A stretch of 64,000 bases of DNA from Ichthyophis bannanicus (GCA_033557465.1 JAWIIG010000039.1:1054001-1118000), one strand, 5' to 3'. Counted from the first letter of the stretch, positions 20,201 through 29,100 are shown. The notes: generated by a model from the sequence alone, not told the origin. A program made the numbers and translations.

Positions 20201-22325
20201 TTTAAGACAAATAGGAGAAAATATTTCTTCTCTCAACGTGTAATCAAACTCTGGAATCTGTTACCGGAGGATGTAGTAAGGGCTGTTAGTATAGCTGGGT
20301 TTAAAAAAGGTTTGGACAAGTTCCTGGAGGAAAGGTCCATAAACCACTATTAAAAAGGGACCCAGGATATCAATGCTTGGCCTAGTACAAGCACTGCAGA
20401 ACCTGTGTCTTTTGGGGAAACTGCTAGGTACGTATGACCTAGATTGGCCACTGTTGGAAACAGGATACTGGGCTTGATGGACCTCGGTCTGACCCAGTAT
20501 GGCATTTCTTATGTTCTTATGTTCTTATGAGCTATGAGAGGCATGTGTATGAAAGACAAAAGCCTTATAATGCTAATTTAAGGAAAGCAGGAAAGCTCCA
20601 GAATCTGGGTTACAAACAGAATAGAGAACAAAGCTTGTTACCTTTGGGAGAGAATCCTTCAGAGGGATATAGCTGGCATAAGCCTTCACAGAAACTGCCG
20701 TTGGAGACAACAGCTGTTTACAAAGCTCCTGTTAAAACAAAACCCCGTGCAAAGGTTCCACTCTCTGATAGCTGGGCAGCTGACTGCTTTACTCTGCCTA
20801 ATTACCAGAGGCAGAGGAAAGGCTCCTGGCTAAGCAACTCAAGAGAATATGGTAAAGCCAAACAGATACCTGCTATAGAAAGTCAAGTACGTCACAAGCT
20901 GGAAAGTTTGTTAAGCAAGTTACCTCAGAAGAGAAGTAACGAAGCCTCTGTACCTGACAGTGTTCCCATGCAATGTGAGCCTTATGAAATTGAGGACAAC
21001 ACTGAATTGCCTGTTGAACAAATGGACTGTAGTTTTGTAATAGCTGACCATATAGAGTCTCTCAGATAGAAGGCTGAACTATTCCTGAGAAGCCTTCATC
21101 TGGAAAGCTGACAAGCTGTATTTCTGTTTCATTCCTATTTTTGTTTGCTGAAAGGTAAAGCTATTTTTGTTATAGTTCTTTTGTTTACCCGAGAAGGGTT
21201 ATGTTTATTTGACTGTTATACTTTTGGAAAAGAATCCTACGGGACGGGGAATAAAACCCAGTTAAACCGATTTTCGGTGTCACAACTTATTTACATACTG
21301 GCAAGGACTATAAGTCTTGAAAGGCCAGTGCTTTACACCCGGGTGCAGTACCAACTGTGACCATCAGGAGGCGCTGCACAGCAAAGGGGTGACACAGGAT
21401 AGCATTTGTTTCCCTGCTGTCTTCCTTGTGCAAAGCTAGGGAACAGATCAGTGTTCATACCTGAGATCACGTTGCCATTAGGTTTCCTCTCTGGATATTT
21501 TGGCCAGTAGGTAGCAAAGCTTCTGTGCCCAGCTCTCCAGTCAGAATCTCTGGACTTTAGGTCTCTTTTCCCATACTTCTTTAAATAGGTATTAGAGCTC
21601 CTTCTTTCTGTAGATGTAGCCGTCTCCTTTACAGGTGCTCTCTGGGGGTTCCTGGCTGTATATCTCCAAGCCTCTGGTTTCTTCCAGTCCAATGAAGAAT
21701 GCCTGCCCCAGGAATCTCTTCCAGCATACGTACTGCCTTGGGCTCCTTTCCTAGACCTCCTGGACGTCTTGCTGTTCTTCCTTCTGTGTTCTCTTTGCTC
21801 TTGCTGTCGCTCTCCTCTCTCCTCCTGCCGTTGCCAGCCTTGCTGTTGCCGTCCTCCTTTCTCCTTCTGTTGCCAGCCTTTCATCTTCTGTCTTTGCCAG
21901 CCTTGCTCTTGCTGTAGCTGTCCTCTCTCCTCCTGCCGTTGCCAGCCTTGCTGTTGCTGTCCTCCTTTCTCCTTCTGTCTTTGCCAGCCTTGCTCTTGCT
22001 GTAGCTGTCTGTGGGAAGAATGTCTTCTAGTTTTAAAGTGCCTAGATGGACACTCCACCCTAGCACAGTCCAGGTGTTCTGAATCAAGCCCTACCCTAGG
22101 AGATGGGTGATTAGGAATTACCTCATAGCTTCCTTGATTAGGCACACGTTTCCCCACTTCAGCTCTCCTAGAGGCTTTCTGTAAACCAGTGCATTCTGGG
22201 TCTGGTAGTCTTTTAGGTAAACACTCTGTTTTAGTGCTTTTACCAGCCAGCACAGGTTGCTTATTCAGAGCCAATTCACCTCTTGTATTATTCCTTCCTG
22301 AACTATGATAAGCTTCCTTATCACA
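14210..22325 (-). CDS. LTR-start ORF, copy c (353 codons, split by insertion)
   Basis: Leaving out the nested insertion (and one copy of the CAGG duplication), the frame is open from the first LTR base (22325) to the stop at 14210-14212, a length of 1062 bases, exactly 354 codons. The N-terminal block is CDKEAYHSSGRNNTRGE. The middle holds the Gln/Arg/Lys repeat. A conserved block with TYWPKYPER and SGMNTDL lies about 80 residues before the end, and the C-terminus is VECMDCSLSKLLF. It is strongly basic overall apart from the acidic end. The first in-frame ATG after the LTR start is the Met of the SGMNTDL block, far down the frame, so initiation within the LTR is unlikely. Function unknown. 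Confidence 0.65.
14345..21069 (+). CDS. LTR-start ORF, copy d (358 codons, split by CR1)
   Basis: Codon 1 is the TGT of the LTR. The frame is open to 14885, and across the CR1 insertion it resumes in phase at 20534 and runs to the stop at 21067-21069: 541 + 536 = 1077 bases, 359 codons. An uninterrupted frame in a solo LTR is notable. The protein is rich in Arg, Glu, Ser and Gln, with a RRGAEEPQRRRR stretch and an acidic Ser-rich region (SLSESDEHLSEISEQL). The C-terminus is VEQMDCSFVIADHIESLR. The ADHxxSL ending links it to copies j and f. An ATG occurs at codon 29. Function unknown. Confidence 0.65.
14886..16099 (+). repeat. CR1-A 5' monomers (474-476 bp x 2.6)
   Basis: Units begin GTTCCTGTTTTCTCCACGTG at 14886 (first base of the insertion), 15360 and 15836; the third stops at about 16099. 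Each full unit holds an inner duplication of about 90 bp (GTGTGGTAGCCATTTTGAAT...). Head-to-tail 5' monomers in LINEs are generally promoter units, as in rodent L1; here that role is inferred. Confidence 0.85.
16428..17348 (+). CDS. CR1-A ORF1 protein (306 aa, zinc finger plus SGNH esterase-like)
   Basis: CR1 ORF1 proteins bind RNA and assist retrotransposition. The N-terminus has a C2-C2 cluster (FCIECHMY, then YICTKCREL). A short heptad-like segment follows at residues about 43-60 (LRERVRSLEARVADLED). The C-terminal half is an SGNH/GDSL esterase-like domain with VGDSIIRN (block I), HVGTNDIG (block III) and RDGLHLNQDG (block V Asp and His). The ATG context and the paralogues at 44291 and 53758 support this start. 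ORF2 starts within about 110 bases in another frame. Intact. Confidence 0.9.
   Translation: MQSEVQQRDGGSPVFCIECHMYDYIPVGERSYICTKCRELFALRERVRSLEARVADLEDISKTEKYMDETYRDIVLKSHLQSGSIPVAMEERGHVTGEHHPGVAGSYPVTRTCPPGDVKPSRTEDVSPGPCPHEGRVRTAVIVGDSIIRNVDSWVAGGREDRLVTCLPGAKVADLTHRLDRIIDSAGGESAVLVHVGTNDIGKCGREVLEAKFKLLGRKLKSRTSRIAFSEMLPVPRAGPKRQAELRSLNAWMRQWCKDEGFGFARNWGTFWGKGGLFRRDGLHLNQDGTRLLALTFKKEIEKLLN
17405..20353 (+). CDS. CR1-A ORF2 (endonuclease-reverse transcriptase, 982-codon frame)
   Basis: This is the replication enzyme of the LINE: it nicks target DNA and copies its RNA there. The frame opens at about 17405 and the first ATG is at 17459. Endonuclease (about residues 50-270): LYANARSLNNK, SETWWKED, GGGVALYVR, YYRPPGQN, MGDFNYPGIDW and NSDHSMI. 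RT: SPGPDGIHPRVL, RPVSLTSVPGK, QHGFRQGRS, YLDFQKAFDKVPHQ, SGVPQGSVLGP and KFADDTKLF (FADD). A C-terminal CR1 domain has RPHLEYCVQFWSPY. No stop or frameshift is visible, so all catalytic motifs appear functional. Confidence 0.93.
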   Translation: MKDTTKSSEVPKGSIVAQMPLSKEQTEHKDSPLPMPTNSQININKIQSLKCLYANARSLNNKMGELEYIALNERLDMIALSETWWKEDNQWDTVIPGYKLYRNDRAEQIGGGVALYVREGIESERIKVLQGTKYAVESLWIEIPFMKGKVMAVGVYYRPPGQNEQMDDEMLKEIKEANKSHNRVVIMGDFNYPGIDWDSVTAGQAKEIKFLDEMNDCFLEQLVHEPTRGEAILDLVLSGTPDLVQEIRVLGPLGNSDHSMIMFDLISGGQIVKESTVLPFNFQKGDYDRMRNIVRKKLKGAVPKVKDLQQAWVLFKNTILEAQTSCIPRIKKSGRKSKKLPAWFKGEVREAVAAKRATFRKWKKEPNDENWKQHKHWQVKCKALIRQAKREFEKKLATEAKTRNKDFFKYIRSKRPVRESIGPLDDRGVKGAIRGDKAIAERLNEFFASVFTEEDVGVLPKTEVVFKGDTAEELREISLHREDILQLFDKLNSSKSPGPDGIHPRVLKELKYEIADLLLVICELSLKSSVIPEDWRVANVTPIFKKGSRGDPGNYRPVSLTSVPGKMVEAIIKNKITQHVDSHGLMGDSQHGFRQGRSCLTNLICFFEGVHKQVDKGESVDIVYLDFQKAFDKVPHQRLLAKLKSHGIGGSVLLWIGNWLKDRKQRVGLNGQYSQWKKVNSGVPQGSVLGPLLFDIFINDLEKGITSEVIKFADDTKLFKVVKTQEDCGKLHEDLDKLEDWASKWQMKFNVDKCKVMHLGKNNPHYSYKMQGSTLETTTQEKDLGVIVDNMLKPSAQCAAAAKKANRMLGIIRKGMENKTKDIIMPLYRSMVRPHLEYCVQFWSPYLKKDIELLEKVQRRATKLVKGMEGYSYEERLKRLGLFNLEKRRLRGDMIEVYKLMNGVERINVDKLFTLSEYRRTRGHVMKLQGKLFKTNRRKYFFSQRVIKLWNLLPEDVVRAVSIAGFKKGLDKFLEERSINHY

Positions 22326-22536
22326 AGTTTCAAAACACAACAGACAATTATTTGCTGGAAGGAAACATTTAGAATTACTTTGCCCTAGCCCTAGTCTGTA
22401 GTTAGCCCTTTAAGAGTTCTAAAACAAACAGACAAGTATTTACTGGAAGAAAAGGTTTAGGGGCTGATATTCAGAGGAATTAAGGTGGTTAGCAGACCTG
22501 CTAACTGCATTAGTTGCAGCAACCAGGATATGCCTA
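22326..22536. other. Flank between E1 and DIRS-2; no gene
   Basis: AGTT at 22326-22329 is the E1 target duplication. The rest repeats the 5541-5561 motif and has no reading frame of interest. From about 22460 a stretch (GGGGCTGATATTCAGAGG...) resembles the sequence following DIRS-2 at 57376-57700 and is probably the repeat into which DIRS-2 inserted. Confidence 0.4.
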
Positions 22537-22730
22537 GTTCTCTGTGAACAAGCAGGAAGAAAACCTCATATACAGGTAACGTCCCTGATAGAGCCTGCGT
22601 GGAAACACTCCCTAATTTCCATTGGAAGCTTTAGGGAGCCTCCATTGTGCATGGGCGGCTGCCTTCCTGTCTGCTGCAGCGCCATTTTATCCTTAGTCTT
22701 TTTCCGCAGAGCTGCTAGGACATATTCCTG
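22537..22730 (+). repeat. Left inverted terminal repeat of DIRS-2
   Basis: It pairs with about 57180-57366: CCCTGATAGAGCC here matches the reverse complement of GGGCTCTATCGGGG there, and the block around GCGCCATTTTATCC matches GGATAAGATGGTGC. Inverted rather than direct termini mark the DIRS class. Confidence 0.7.
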
Positions 22731-22892
22731 TTCCCTCGCAGAAAAAGTTGGTCTTTCAGTCCCTTCAAGATTCTTTTCTTGTTTTCTAGCATTTTCCTGC
22801 CTGTTGTTGGGTGTGCCGGTCCCCACTAGACCTGGTCTTCGAATTCTTTTGAGTTTTTGTACCATTCAGGAGTTTTTCCTTTGCAGTCAACA

Positions 22893-23389
22893 CTAGGACC
22901 TCTTCACCTTGCAATGAATGCTGCAGCAAGGGTACTTGCAGGTACAAAAAGGGCTAAACATATAACCCCAGTCATGATGTATCTCCACTGGCTTCCACTT
23001 CAGGCTAGAATCCAGTATAAGTCCCTAGTACTAATATTCAAAGCCCTAAGGAACCAGATCACCTCACCCATCAGCAAACTCATTCAAAGACGGCCGTTCA
23101 ACAGGATCAGGAGATCTAATCAAGCACTCTAGAGATCCCCAACATTCTAACTAAGTGCAAAAAGGCTACTGCCAATAGAGCCTTCTCCCTATTTGCACCC
23201 ATGACCTGGAATGCCCTCCCCACTGAGCTCCGTTCCACCCCAGACCTATTGTCATTTAGAAAAGCCCTCAAACAACACCTTTTCCTCATCCATTACCCAG
23301 AATCCAATCCCAGAAACAACCACCCATCCTCACATCCTACACCCTACTCCACCCCACCCAAAATCCAACACCATAAAGAAAATGACTAG
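22893..23389 (+). pseudogene. L2 ORF2 C-terminal remnant
   Basis: The blocks MNAAARVLAGTKR, HITPVMMYLHWLPLQARI and TWNALPTELRSTPDL are the standard L2 C-terminal sequence. Stops near 23130 and frame changes make it a remnant. No RT catalytic part is present. Confidence 0.75.
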
Positions 23390-23645
23390 CTCTACCACCA
23401 TATCCCCTCTCATTTATTATTTGTACTGATCACACATCTTATTGATTAAACCTCTTATAAATATGTTGAAACCAAGCTATACTATATGTATAATTTCTCA
23501 CCATACTATATGTATAATTTCTCACCATACTCCATGAATAATTACTCTGTAATTAGTTACCCCTGTTACCTCCAGGTTATCTCGTCCATGTTCAATGTAA
23601 AAACTCAATTGTTGTGTGACATTGCAGTATGTTTTTTGTTCAATT

Positions 23646-25112
23646 TGTCAGACGGCTGCCTGGGTGAGAATCTTCACAGACTTGGCAAGTGCATATATCT
23701 ATATGATTTGCAAGGTATTGTGGGCAATGTAGTTCATTCAGACCAGACACAGCTGCTGACAATAATTTAGTTGTGCTCTTGGGTAAAGCCAATAAGATAT
23801 TTATTTATGGGGTTATTTCTCCCAACACAGATATGCTTGGTAGCACATAAATCAGGTAACTTGCTTTCAGTGTTAACTTGGAAAAACAAAGTAAAAATCA
23901 GTAAAACAACAAATGAAAAGCCACAAAGCAAGAAACAAACTGTTCTTTTCAGGTTAACTTATGATTACTTCCCACATAGATTCAGAAGTGATTCTCTCCT
24001 AGCTCACAAACAATTAGGTAAGGCTTAATTGCTAGCAGTCATCCAGCTGAAACCCCTTAGCTGGCTTGCTTTCTACTGTGTGGGTCAAATCCTGCTTCAG
24101 GAGCATTTTTTGAGTAGATTAAAGAACAAATTTGTATTTCTTTGTGATGGTTGCTGTACTTTATAACAGAAAGTTACCAACGGAGTTTAGATAGAGAACA
24201 GTCCATATAAACAGGATCTTCATCTGCTATTACTCCCCCTTGTTCAACAAGCATGGGTTCAATATCATGGATTGGCACAGATGAATCTCTCAATGGAGCA
24301 CTTTCAGGAGAATACTTGTTTCCCTGCTGTCTTTCAAGGTTATAGCTAGGGCATAGATCAGTGTTCATACCTGAGCTTCCATTGCTGTTAGAGTTTCTCT
24401 CTATATAGCCTGGCCAGTATGTAGTCCAGTTCTTATGTCCAGCCTTCCAATCCAGATCCCTGAACACTGGATCTCTCTTCACATACCTTCTGGCACGGGT
24501 CTTAGGGTCCCTTCCACGTGCAGCCGTCTCCCTCACAGGTAGCGTCTGGAGATTCCTAGCTCTGCAGCACCATTCCTCTGGCTTTCCCCAGTCCAATGGT
24601 GTATGCTGGCCCTTGGAATACCTCCCAGTATACGTACTGCTTTGGACTCTTCTAGACCTCTCAAAGGCTTTTCTCCTCTTTCTTCCAGAGGGTCTCTTTC
24701 CCTCCCTGTCCGTCCGGTATGGCTTCTGCTTCTGATAATCCTTCAGATGAAACTGAGGATAATTCTCTGGATATCCAAGGTAATCATGAAGATGGTCATC
24801 TGTAGAATAAACTCTACTCTTATTCTGCTTAGATGAGTGCTCCTCCCTAACACAGCGCAGCTGTGCTGAATCAGGCCCTGCCCTTTGAGATGAGTGCTTA
24901 GGGATTACCTCATAGCCCTCCTGATTGAACACACGTTTCCCCACTTCAGCTCCTCTAATGGCTGTTGGAAACCTGGTGCATTCTGGGACTGGTAGTCTTT
25001 AATGGCAAAATTCTGTTTTCTCATTTCTACCAGCACTGACAGGTTGCTTGTTCAGAGTCACTTCACCTTTTCTATAGCTCCTTCCTGAGCTATGATAAGC
25101 TTCCTTATCACA
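23646..25112 (-). repeat. Solo LTR copy e (1467 bp)
   Basis: It starts TGTGATAAGGAAGC at 25112 and ends (plus strand TGTCAGACGGCTGCC) at 23646, with the 4-bp duplication AATT at 23642-23645 and 25113-25116. The end sequence matches the E2 LTRs, so it belongs to the E2 subfamily. A polyadenylation-type motif lies at about 23796-23810 on the minus strand. Confidence 0.9.
24174..25112 (-). pseudogene. LTR-start ORF, copy e (313-codon frame, one nonsense codon)
   Basis: The frame runs from LTR base 1 to the stop at 24174-24176. One TAA near 25001-25003 replaces the Lys codon in the KRLPVPEC block. The rest is open: EGYEVIPKHSSQRAG, a basic middle (GKRPSGRKRRK), TTYWPGYIER, SGMNTDL, an acidic run and PVYMDCSLSKLRW. 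It is closest to copy l of E2. Function unknown. Confidence 0.7.
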
Positions 25113-25174
25113 AATTGTAAACCGCACTGATTTTAATAGCGCGGTATATAAGAGAAGTAAATAAATAAATAAAT

Positions 25175-25860
25175 ATGGATTTTTTCCAGGCTGGAGGTAT
25201 TGAGCCCTTTGACTTTACAGCGGCCATTCTTCTGGTCATGTCAAAAGCAGTCAGCGGATTCAAGAAGTGCAGAGTGCATGCACCATCTTGGTCATGGACT
25301 GTCATAATTGGTACTTCCAGTGCCACGGCCCTGACCATAAGCCCTACTGTAATGTCTGCATGCAGATGAGCAGGAAGGGCTGGGAAAAGCAGCATGAGTC
25401 CCTCTTTGGGGCATCGTACTCGGTGTCCTCGGTTCTGACATTGACGTCAATGCCCTTGTGGGGCTTCACCGAAGCCTTAGCATCATGCAAACCCATGCTC
25501 ACTCAGATCTGAGGGGTCTTGGGACATGGAATGGAAGCTCTCCATTGACCTCTGGTAAGAGCCACAGAAGGATTCACCATCTGTCCCATCAACGTTGAAG
25601 GGGCCCTTCTCAATACAACGTCAAGTGCGATGGCTGGGAATGACCTGCAAAGGTGCCCCAATAGGAAAGTCCTCTCCTAAGGCTCCAGAGAGCCACTGGC
25701 AGTCTCATGATCCCACAACTATCATGGAGTCCCAGGGATGGGTGCTGGAGTTGGTTGCTGAAATCCATTATACTGGTCCTGACAACCTTGGAGACTGCAG
25801 TGCTGACAGAGTGCCTTCGGGTCCTTGAGGCGCATTGACGGCTCTCCTGGCTGCACGAGC
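25175..25860 (+). pseudogene. DIRS-2 gag fragment, N-terminal
   Basis: One frame gives CHGPDHKPYCNVCMQMSRKGW, a Cys/His cluster similar to the one at the start of DIRS-1 gag. Several frame changes follow. It is cut at 25860 by the CR1 and continues at 53820. Confidence 0.55.
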
Positions 25861-26028
25861 CATAAGAACATAAGATATGCCATACTGGGTCAGACCTAGG
25901 TCCATCAAGCCCAGTATCCTGTTTCCAACAGTGGCCAATCTAGGTCATAAATACCGAGCAGTCTCCCCCAAAAGACACAGGTTCCTCAATGCTTCTATTG
26001 GGTCAAGCAGAGATATCATGGGTCCTTT

Positions 26029-27101
26029 TTAATAATGGCTTATGGAGCTTTCCTCAAGGAACTTGTCCAAACCTTTTTTAAACCCAGCTACACTCACAGC
26101 CTTTACTACATCCTCCGGTAACAAATTCCAGAGTTTGATTACACACTGAGAGAAAAAATATTTTCTCTTATTAGTCTTAAATAGGTTACCCTGTAGTTTC
26201 ATTGCATGTCCCCTAGTCTTTTTATATTCTGATGACATAAACAATCGATCTACGTTTACCCGTTCCACTCCATTCATTAATTTATAGACCTCTATCATAT
26301 CTCCCCACAGCTGCCTCTTTTCCAGGTTGAAGAGCCCCAACCTTTTTAGCCTTTCTTCATAGGAGTATCCTTCCATCACCTTTACCATTTTGGTGGCTCT
26401 TTTCTGTACCTTTTCTAATAGCACTATATCCTTTTTAAGATATGGCGACCAGAATTGCACACAATATTCAAGGTGTGGTCGCACCATGGAACGATACAGA
26501 GGCATTATAATATGCTTTGTTTTATCTTCCATCCCTGTCCTTATGATACCTAGCATTCTATTTGCTCTCTTGGCAGCTGCTGCACACTGGGCAGAGGGTT
26601 TTAACATGCTATCCATGATGACGCCTAAATCTTTTTCTTGGGTGCTGCTTCCCAATGTGGAATCTTGCATCGTGTAACCATAGTTCGGGTTGTTCTTTCT
26701 TAGGTGCATAACTTTGCACTAGTCTACATTAACTTTCATCTGCCATTTGGATGCCCAGTCTTCCAATTTATCAAGATCCTCTTTTCCACAATCCTTTTGT
26801 GTTTTAACAACTTTAAATAGTTTTGTTTCATCTGCAAATTTGATACCTCACTCGTTATTTCCTTTTCCAGGTCATTTATGAATATTTCAAAAAACAGCAG
26901 ACCCAGCACAGATCCCTGGGGTACTCCATTATTCACCTTTTTCCATTGGGAAAATTGGCCATTTAGCCCTACCCTCTGCTTTCTATCTTTTAATCAGTTC
27001 CTGATCCACAATAGTACACTGCCTCCTATCCCATGACTTTTTAGTTTTGCCAAAAGTCTCTGATGAGGGACCTTGTCAAAGGCTTTCTGAAAGTCCAGAT
27101 A
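26029..27101 (-). pseudogene. CR1-K ORF2, C-terminal part
   Basis: From 27101 downward the RT continues from YLDFQKAFDKVPHQ through the GVPQGSVLG block (26736-26936, with a frame change) to the C-terminal CR1 domain (26709-26029, RPHLEYCVQFWSPY, stop at 26029). The FADD region is damaged by an indel near 26840. Confidence 0.8.
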
Positions 27102-27513
27102 CCCTATATCAGGCATGTCCAACTTCGAACAATTCGTGATCTACTTTTTCCGGCCAAAAGTGCCGGTGATCTACCACCATGAAATTTAAGTTTCAAATTC
27201 ATTTCAAATTAAATTTTAACCCAATAAAGTTGAGGATTACCCCCCCCCCCCATTTTTAATGAACCTTCTGTCATTTGGAGTGGAGGAGTGGCCTAGTGGT
27301 TGGGGCATAAGAACATAAGATATGCCATACTGGGTCAGACCAAGGTCCATCAAGCCCAGTATCCTGTTTCCAACAGTGGCCAATCTAGGTCATACGTACT
27401 GTCACCATGTGGCCAGCCCTCTGCCTATGGCGCAGAGGGTTGGTCTGCCATGATAATCCTCTATTCAGAAAGTGAGACTACAGCTGTGGCTCTTGCAAGG
27501 CCTCTTGGGAGTT

Positions 27514-28500
27514 TGTGATAAGGAAGCTTATCATAGCTCAGGTAGGAGCTATAGAAAAGATGATGTGACTCTGAACAAGCAACCTGTCAGTTCTGGTAGA
27601 AGTGAGAAAACAGAGTTTTCACATAAAAGACTACCAGTCCCAGAATGCACCAGGTTTCCAGCAGCCAGGAGAGGGGCTGAAGTGAGAAAATGTGTGTGCA
27701 ATCAAGAGAGCTATGAGGTAATCCCTAAGCACTCATCTCAAAGGGCAGGACCTGATTCAACACAGCTGCGCTATGTTAGGGAGGAGCACACATTAGGAAA
27801 GAATAAGAATAGAGCTTATTCTTCAGATAACAGTTTCAGCGACAGAAAGAGCTTCAGCAAAAGCTACAGAAAGAGCTTCAGGAAGAGATACAGAGACAGA
27901 GACAGCAACGGCTACAAGCTCAAGCACCAGTATCACCTGGAGAAACAGAAGCCAAGCCAAGCGGATAGAGAAAGAAGGAAACTCTCTGGAAGGAAGAGAA
28001 GAAAGCCCATTGGATGGTCTGGGAGAGTCCAAGGCAGTACCCATACTGGGAGGTATTCCAAGTGCCAGCAGAGTCCATTGGACTGGATTCAGCCAGAGGA
28101 ATGGATTGGCAGAGATAGGAATCACCAGTGGCTACCTGGAAGAGAGAAGACTGCACGTGGAAGGGACTTTCAGACCAAGGCCAGAAGGTATGTGAGAGGA
28201 GATCCAGTGTCCAGGGATCAAGATTGGAAGGCTGGACATCAGAATTGGATTACATACTGGCCAGGCTATACAGAGAAGAATAATGATAGCAGGAGATGCT
28301 CAGGTATGAACACTGATCCAGACCCTATCTATAATAGAGAATGGCAGCAAGGGAATAAGCATTCTCATGATAGTGCCTTAATGAAAGACTCATCTGTGCC
28401 AATGTATGATAGTGACCCTATGCTGATTGATGAAGGGGGAGATACAGCAGATGAAAGTACAGTTTACATGGACTGTTCTCTATCTAAATGCTATTGCTAG
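27514..28500 (+). CDS. LTR-start ORF, copy l (328 codons, intact)
   Basis: The frame is open from LTR base 1 to the TAG at 28498-28500. N-terminal block CDKEAYHSSGRSYRKDD; a second block ESYEVIPKHSSQRAG at about residue 70. The middle is very basic with Ser/Arg/Lys repeats (SFSKSYRKSFRKRYRDRD) and GRKRRK. Then come TYWPGYTEK, SGMNTDP, an acidic stretch and VYMDCSLSKCYC. The first Met is about residue 264, so translation must come from upstream pol (in the 3' copy) or start at a non-ATG codon. No transmembrane segment, signal peptide or known enzyme motif is seen. The function is not known; nucleic-acid binding is plausible from the charge. Confidence 0.7.
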   Translation, partial: CDKEAYHSSGRSYRKDDVTLNKQPVSSGRSEKTEFSHKRLPVPECTRFPAARRGAEVRKCVCNQESYEVIPKHSSQRAGPDSTQLRYVREEHTLGKNKNRAYSSDNSFSDRKSFSKSYRKSFRKRYRDRDSNGYKLKHQYHLEKQKPSQADRERRKLSGRKRRKPIGWSGRVQGSTHTGRYSKCQQSPLDWIQPEEWIGRDRNHQWLPGREKTARGRDFQTKARRYVRGDPVSRDQDWKAGHQNWITYWPGYTEKNNDSRRCSGMNTDPDPIYNREWQQGNKHSHDSALMKDSSVPMYDSDPMLIDEGGDTADESTVYMDCSLSKCYC

Positions 28501-29098
28501 CTTTCTGTGAGCAAACACATCAGCCATCACAAAGAAACCTAACTTTGTTCTTTATTTCCACTGCAAACAGCTCTTAAGGCAGGATTTGGGTTCACACAGT
28601 AGCAGCCAGCCAGCTAAAGGCTTACAGCTGGTCAATTGATAGTAATTAAAGCTGCACCTGATTGTGTGTGTGAGCAAGGGAGAATCACTGCTGAGATCTG
28701 CGTGGAAAATAAGCAGAAGTTAACCTAACCAGCAAAGTTTATTCTTTTCTTTGTGCCTTTGTATTTGGTAATTATTTGCTAAGAAAACATTAGCTAATTG
28801 CCTGACAAGTTGAAGGTTGTTTTCTGGTTTACTTTGTGACTTTTTGTTATCCATTTAAACACTGCAAGCAAGTAACCTCATTTATATTGCTATCAAGCAT
28901 ACATGTGCTGGGTGAATTAAACCCCATCAATAAAAGAAGTATTTTATTGGCCTTACCACTGGTTACACAACTCAATTATTGTCTTCAGCTGTGTTTGGGA
29001 GTGAATGAACTACATTACCCACAATACCTTGCAAGAATCATATGAATATATGCCTCGTCAAGATTGTGTAAGTTCTCACCCTAGGCAGCCGTCTGACA
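27514..29098 (+). repeat. 5' LTR of E2 (copy l, 1585 bp)
   Basis: It starts TGTGATAAGGAAGC and ends ...GCAGCCGTCTGACA. The polyadenylation signal is CATCAATAAAAG near 28926. The first 987 bases are the open LTR ORF; the remaining 600 have no coding sequence. Confidence 0.95.
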
Positions 29099-29100
29099 AA

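Larger units (their letters stand above)
14886..20528 (+). mobile_element. Full-length, apparently intact CR1 LINE (CR1-A)
   Basis: It is flanked by a 5-bp duplication GAGCT (14881-14885 and 20529-20533) inside solo LTR d. Order: about 1.2 kb of tandem 5' monomers, about 330 bp of further 5' untranslated sequence (16100-16427), ORF1, ORF2, and a 3' untranslated region ending in TTCTTATG repeats (20503-20528), the CR1-style short-repeat 3' end. Both ORFs are open throughout. It is the youngest-looking LINE in the window and a candidate for recent activity. Confidence 0.9.
14345..21394 (+). repeat. Solo LTR copy d, split by a CR1 LINE
   Basis: The ends are TGTCACAGAGC... and ...GGGGTGACA, perfect 6-bp inverted ends with TG/CA. 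The 4-bp duplication CAGG flanks it inside the E1 5' LTR. No internal region is present, so this is a solo LTR of about 1402 bp once the CR1 (14886-20528) and its duplicated GAGCT are left out. A polyadenylation signal (GGGGAATAAAACCC) lies near 21247-21260. Confidence 0.9.
5585..22325 (-). mobile_element. E1: Ty3/gypsy-type (Gmr1-like) LTR retrotransposon with nested insertions
   Basis: In minus-strand order E1 has a 5' LTR (22325-13580), a tRNA-Ser-like primer site, a leader with a candidate intron, gag, protease, integrase, a LINE in place of RT/RNase H, a polypurine tract and a 3' LTR (7297-5585). A 4-bp duplication AGTT sits at 5581-5584 and 22326-22329. The order protease then integrase, with RNase H remnants directly upstream of the polypurine tract, indicates integrase before RT, as in Gmr1-like elements. 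Without the nested insertions the element is about 6.7 kb. It cannot transpose on its own: RT is gone and gag-pol has stops. Confidence 0.85.
13580..22325 (-). repeat. 5' LTR of E1 (copy c), split by a solo LTR
   Basis: It begins TGTGATAAGG at 22325 and ends ...CCCCCATTTACA at 13580. It is split by the insertion 14345-21394 with the 4-bp duplication CAGG (14341-14344 and 21395-21398); without it the LTR is about 1692 bp. The polyadenylation signal is the CCCCATAAATAAA match near 13751-13739 on the minus strand. Confidence 0.9.
22888..25174 (+). mobile_element. L2-clade LINE 3' fragment, split by solo LTR e
   Basis: It holds the last part of ORF2, the 3' untranslated region and the A-rich tail (GTAAACCGCACTGATTTTAATAGCGCGGTATATAAG then AAATAAATAAAT, 25117-25174). 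The 23646-25112 insertion sits inside the tail with AATT duplicated on both sides, so the two halves are one element. Confidence 0.75.

Noticed and set aside
27472..28500. LTR ORF as an env gene
   Set aside because: No signal peptide, transmembrane segment, furin-like site arrangement or fusion-peptide pattern is visible; it lies within the LTR and is hydrophilic.
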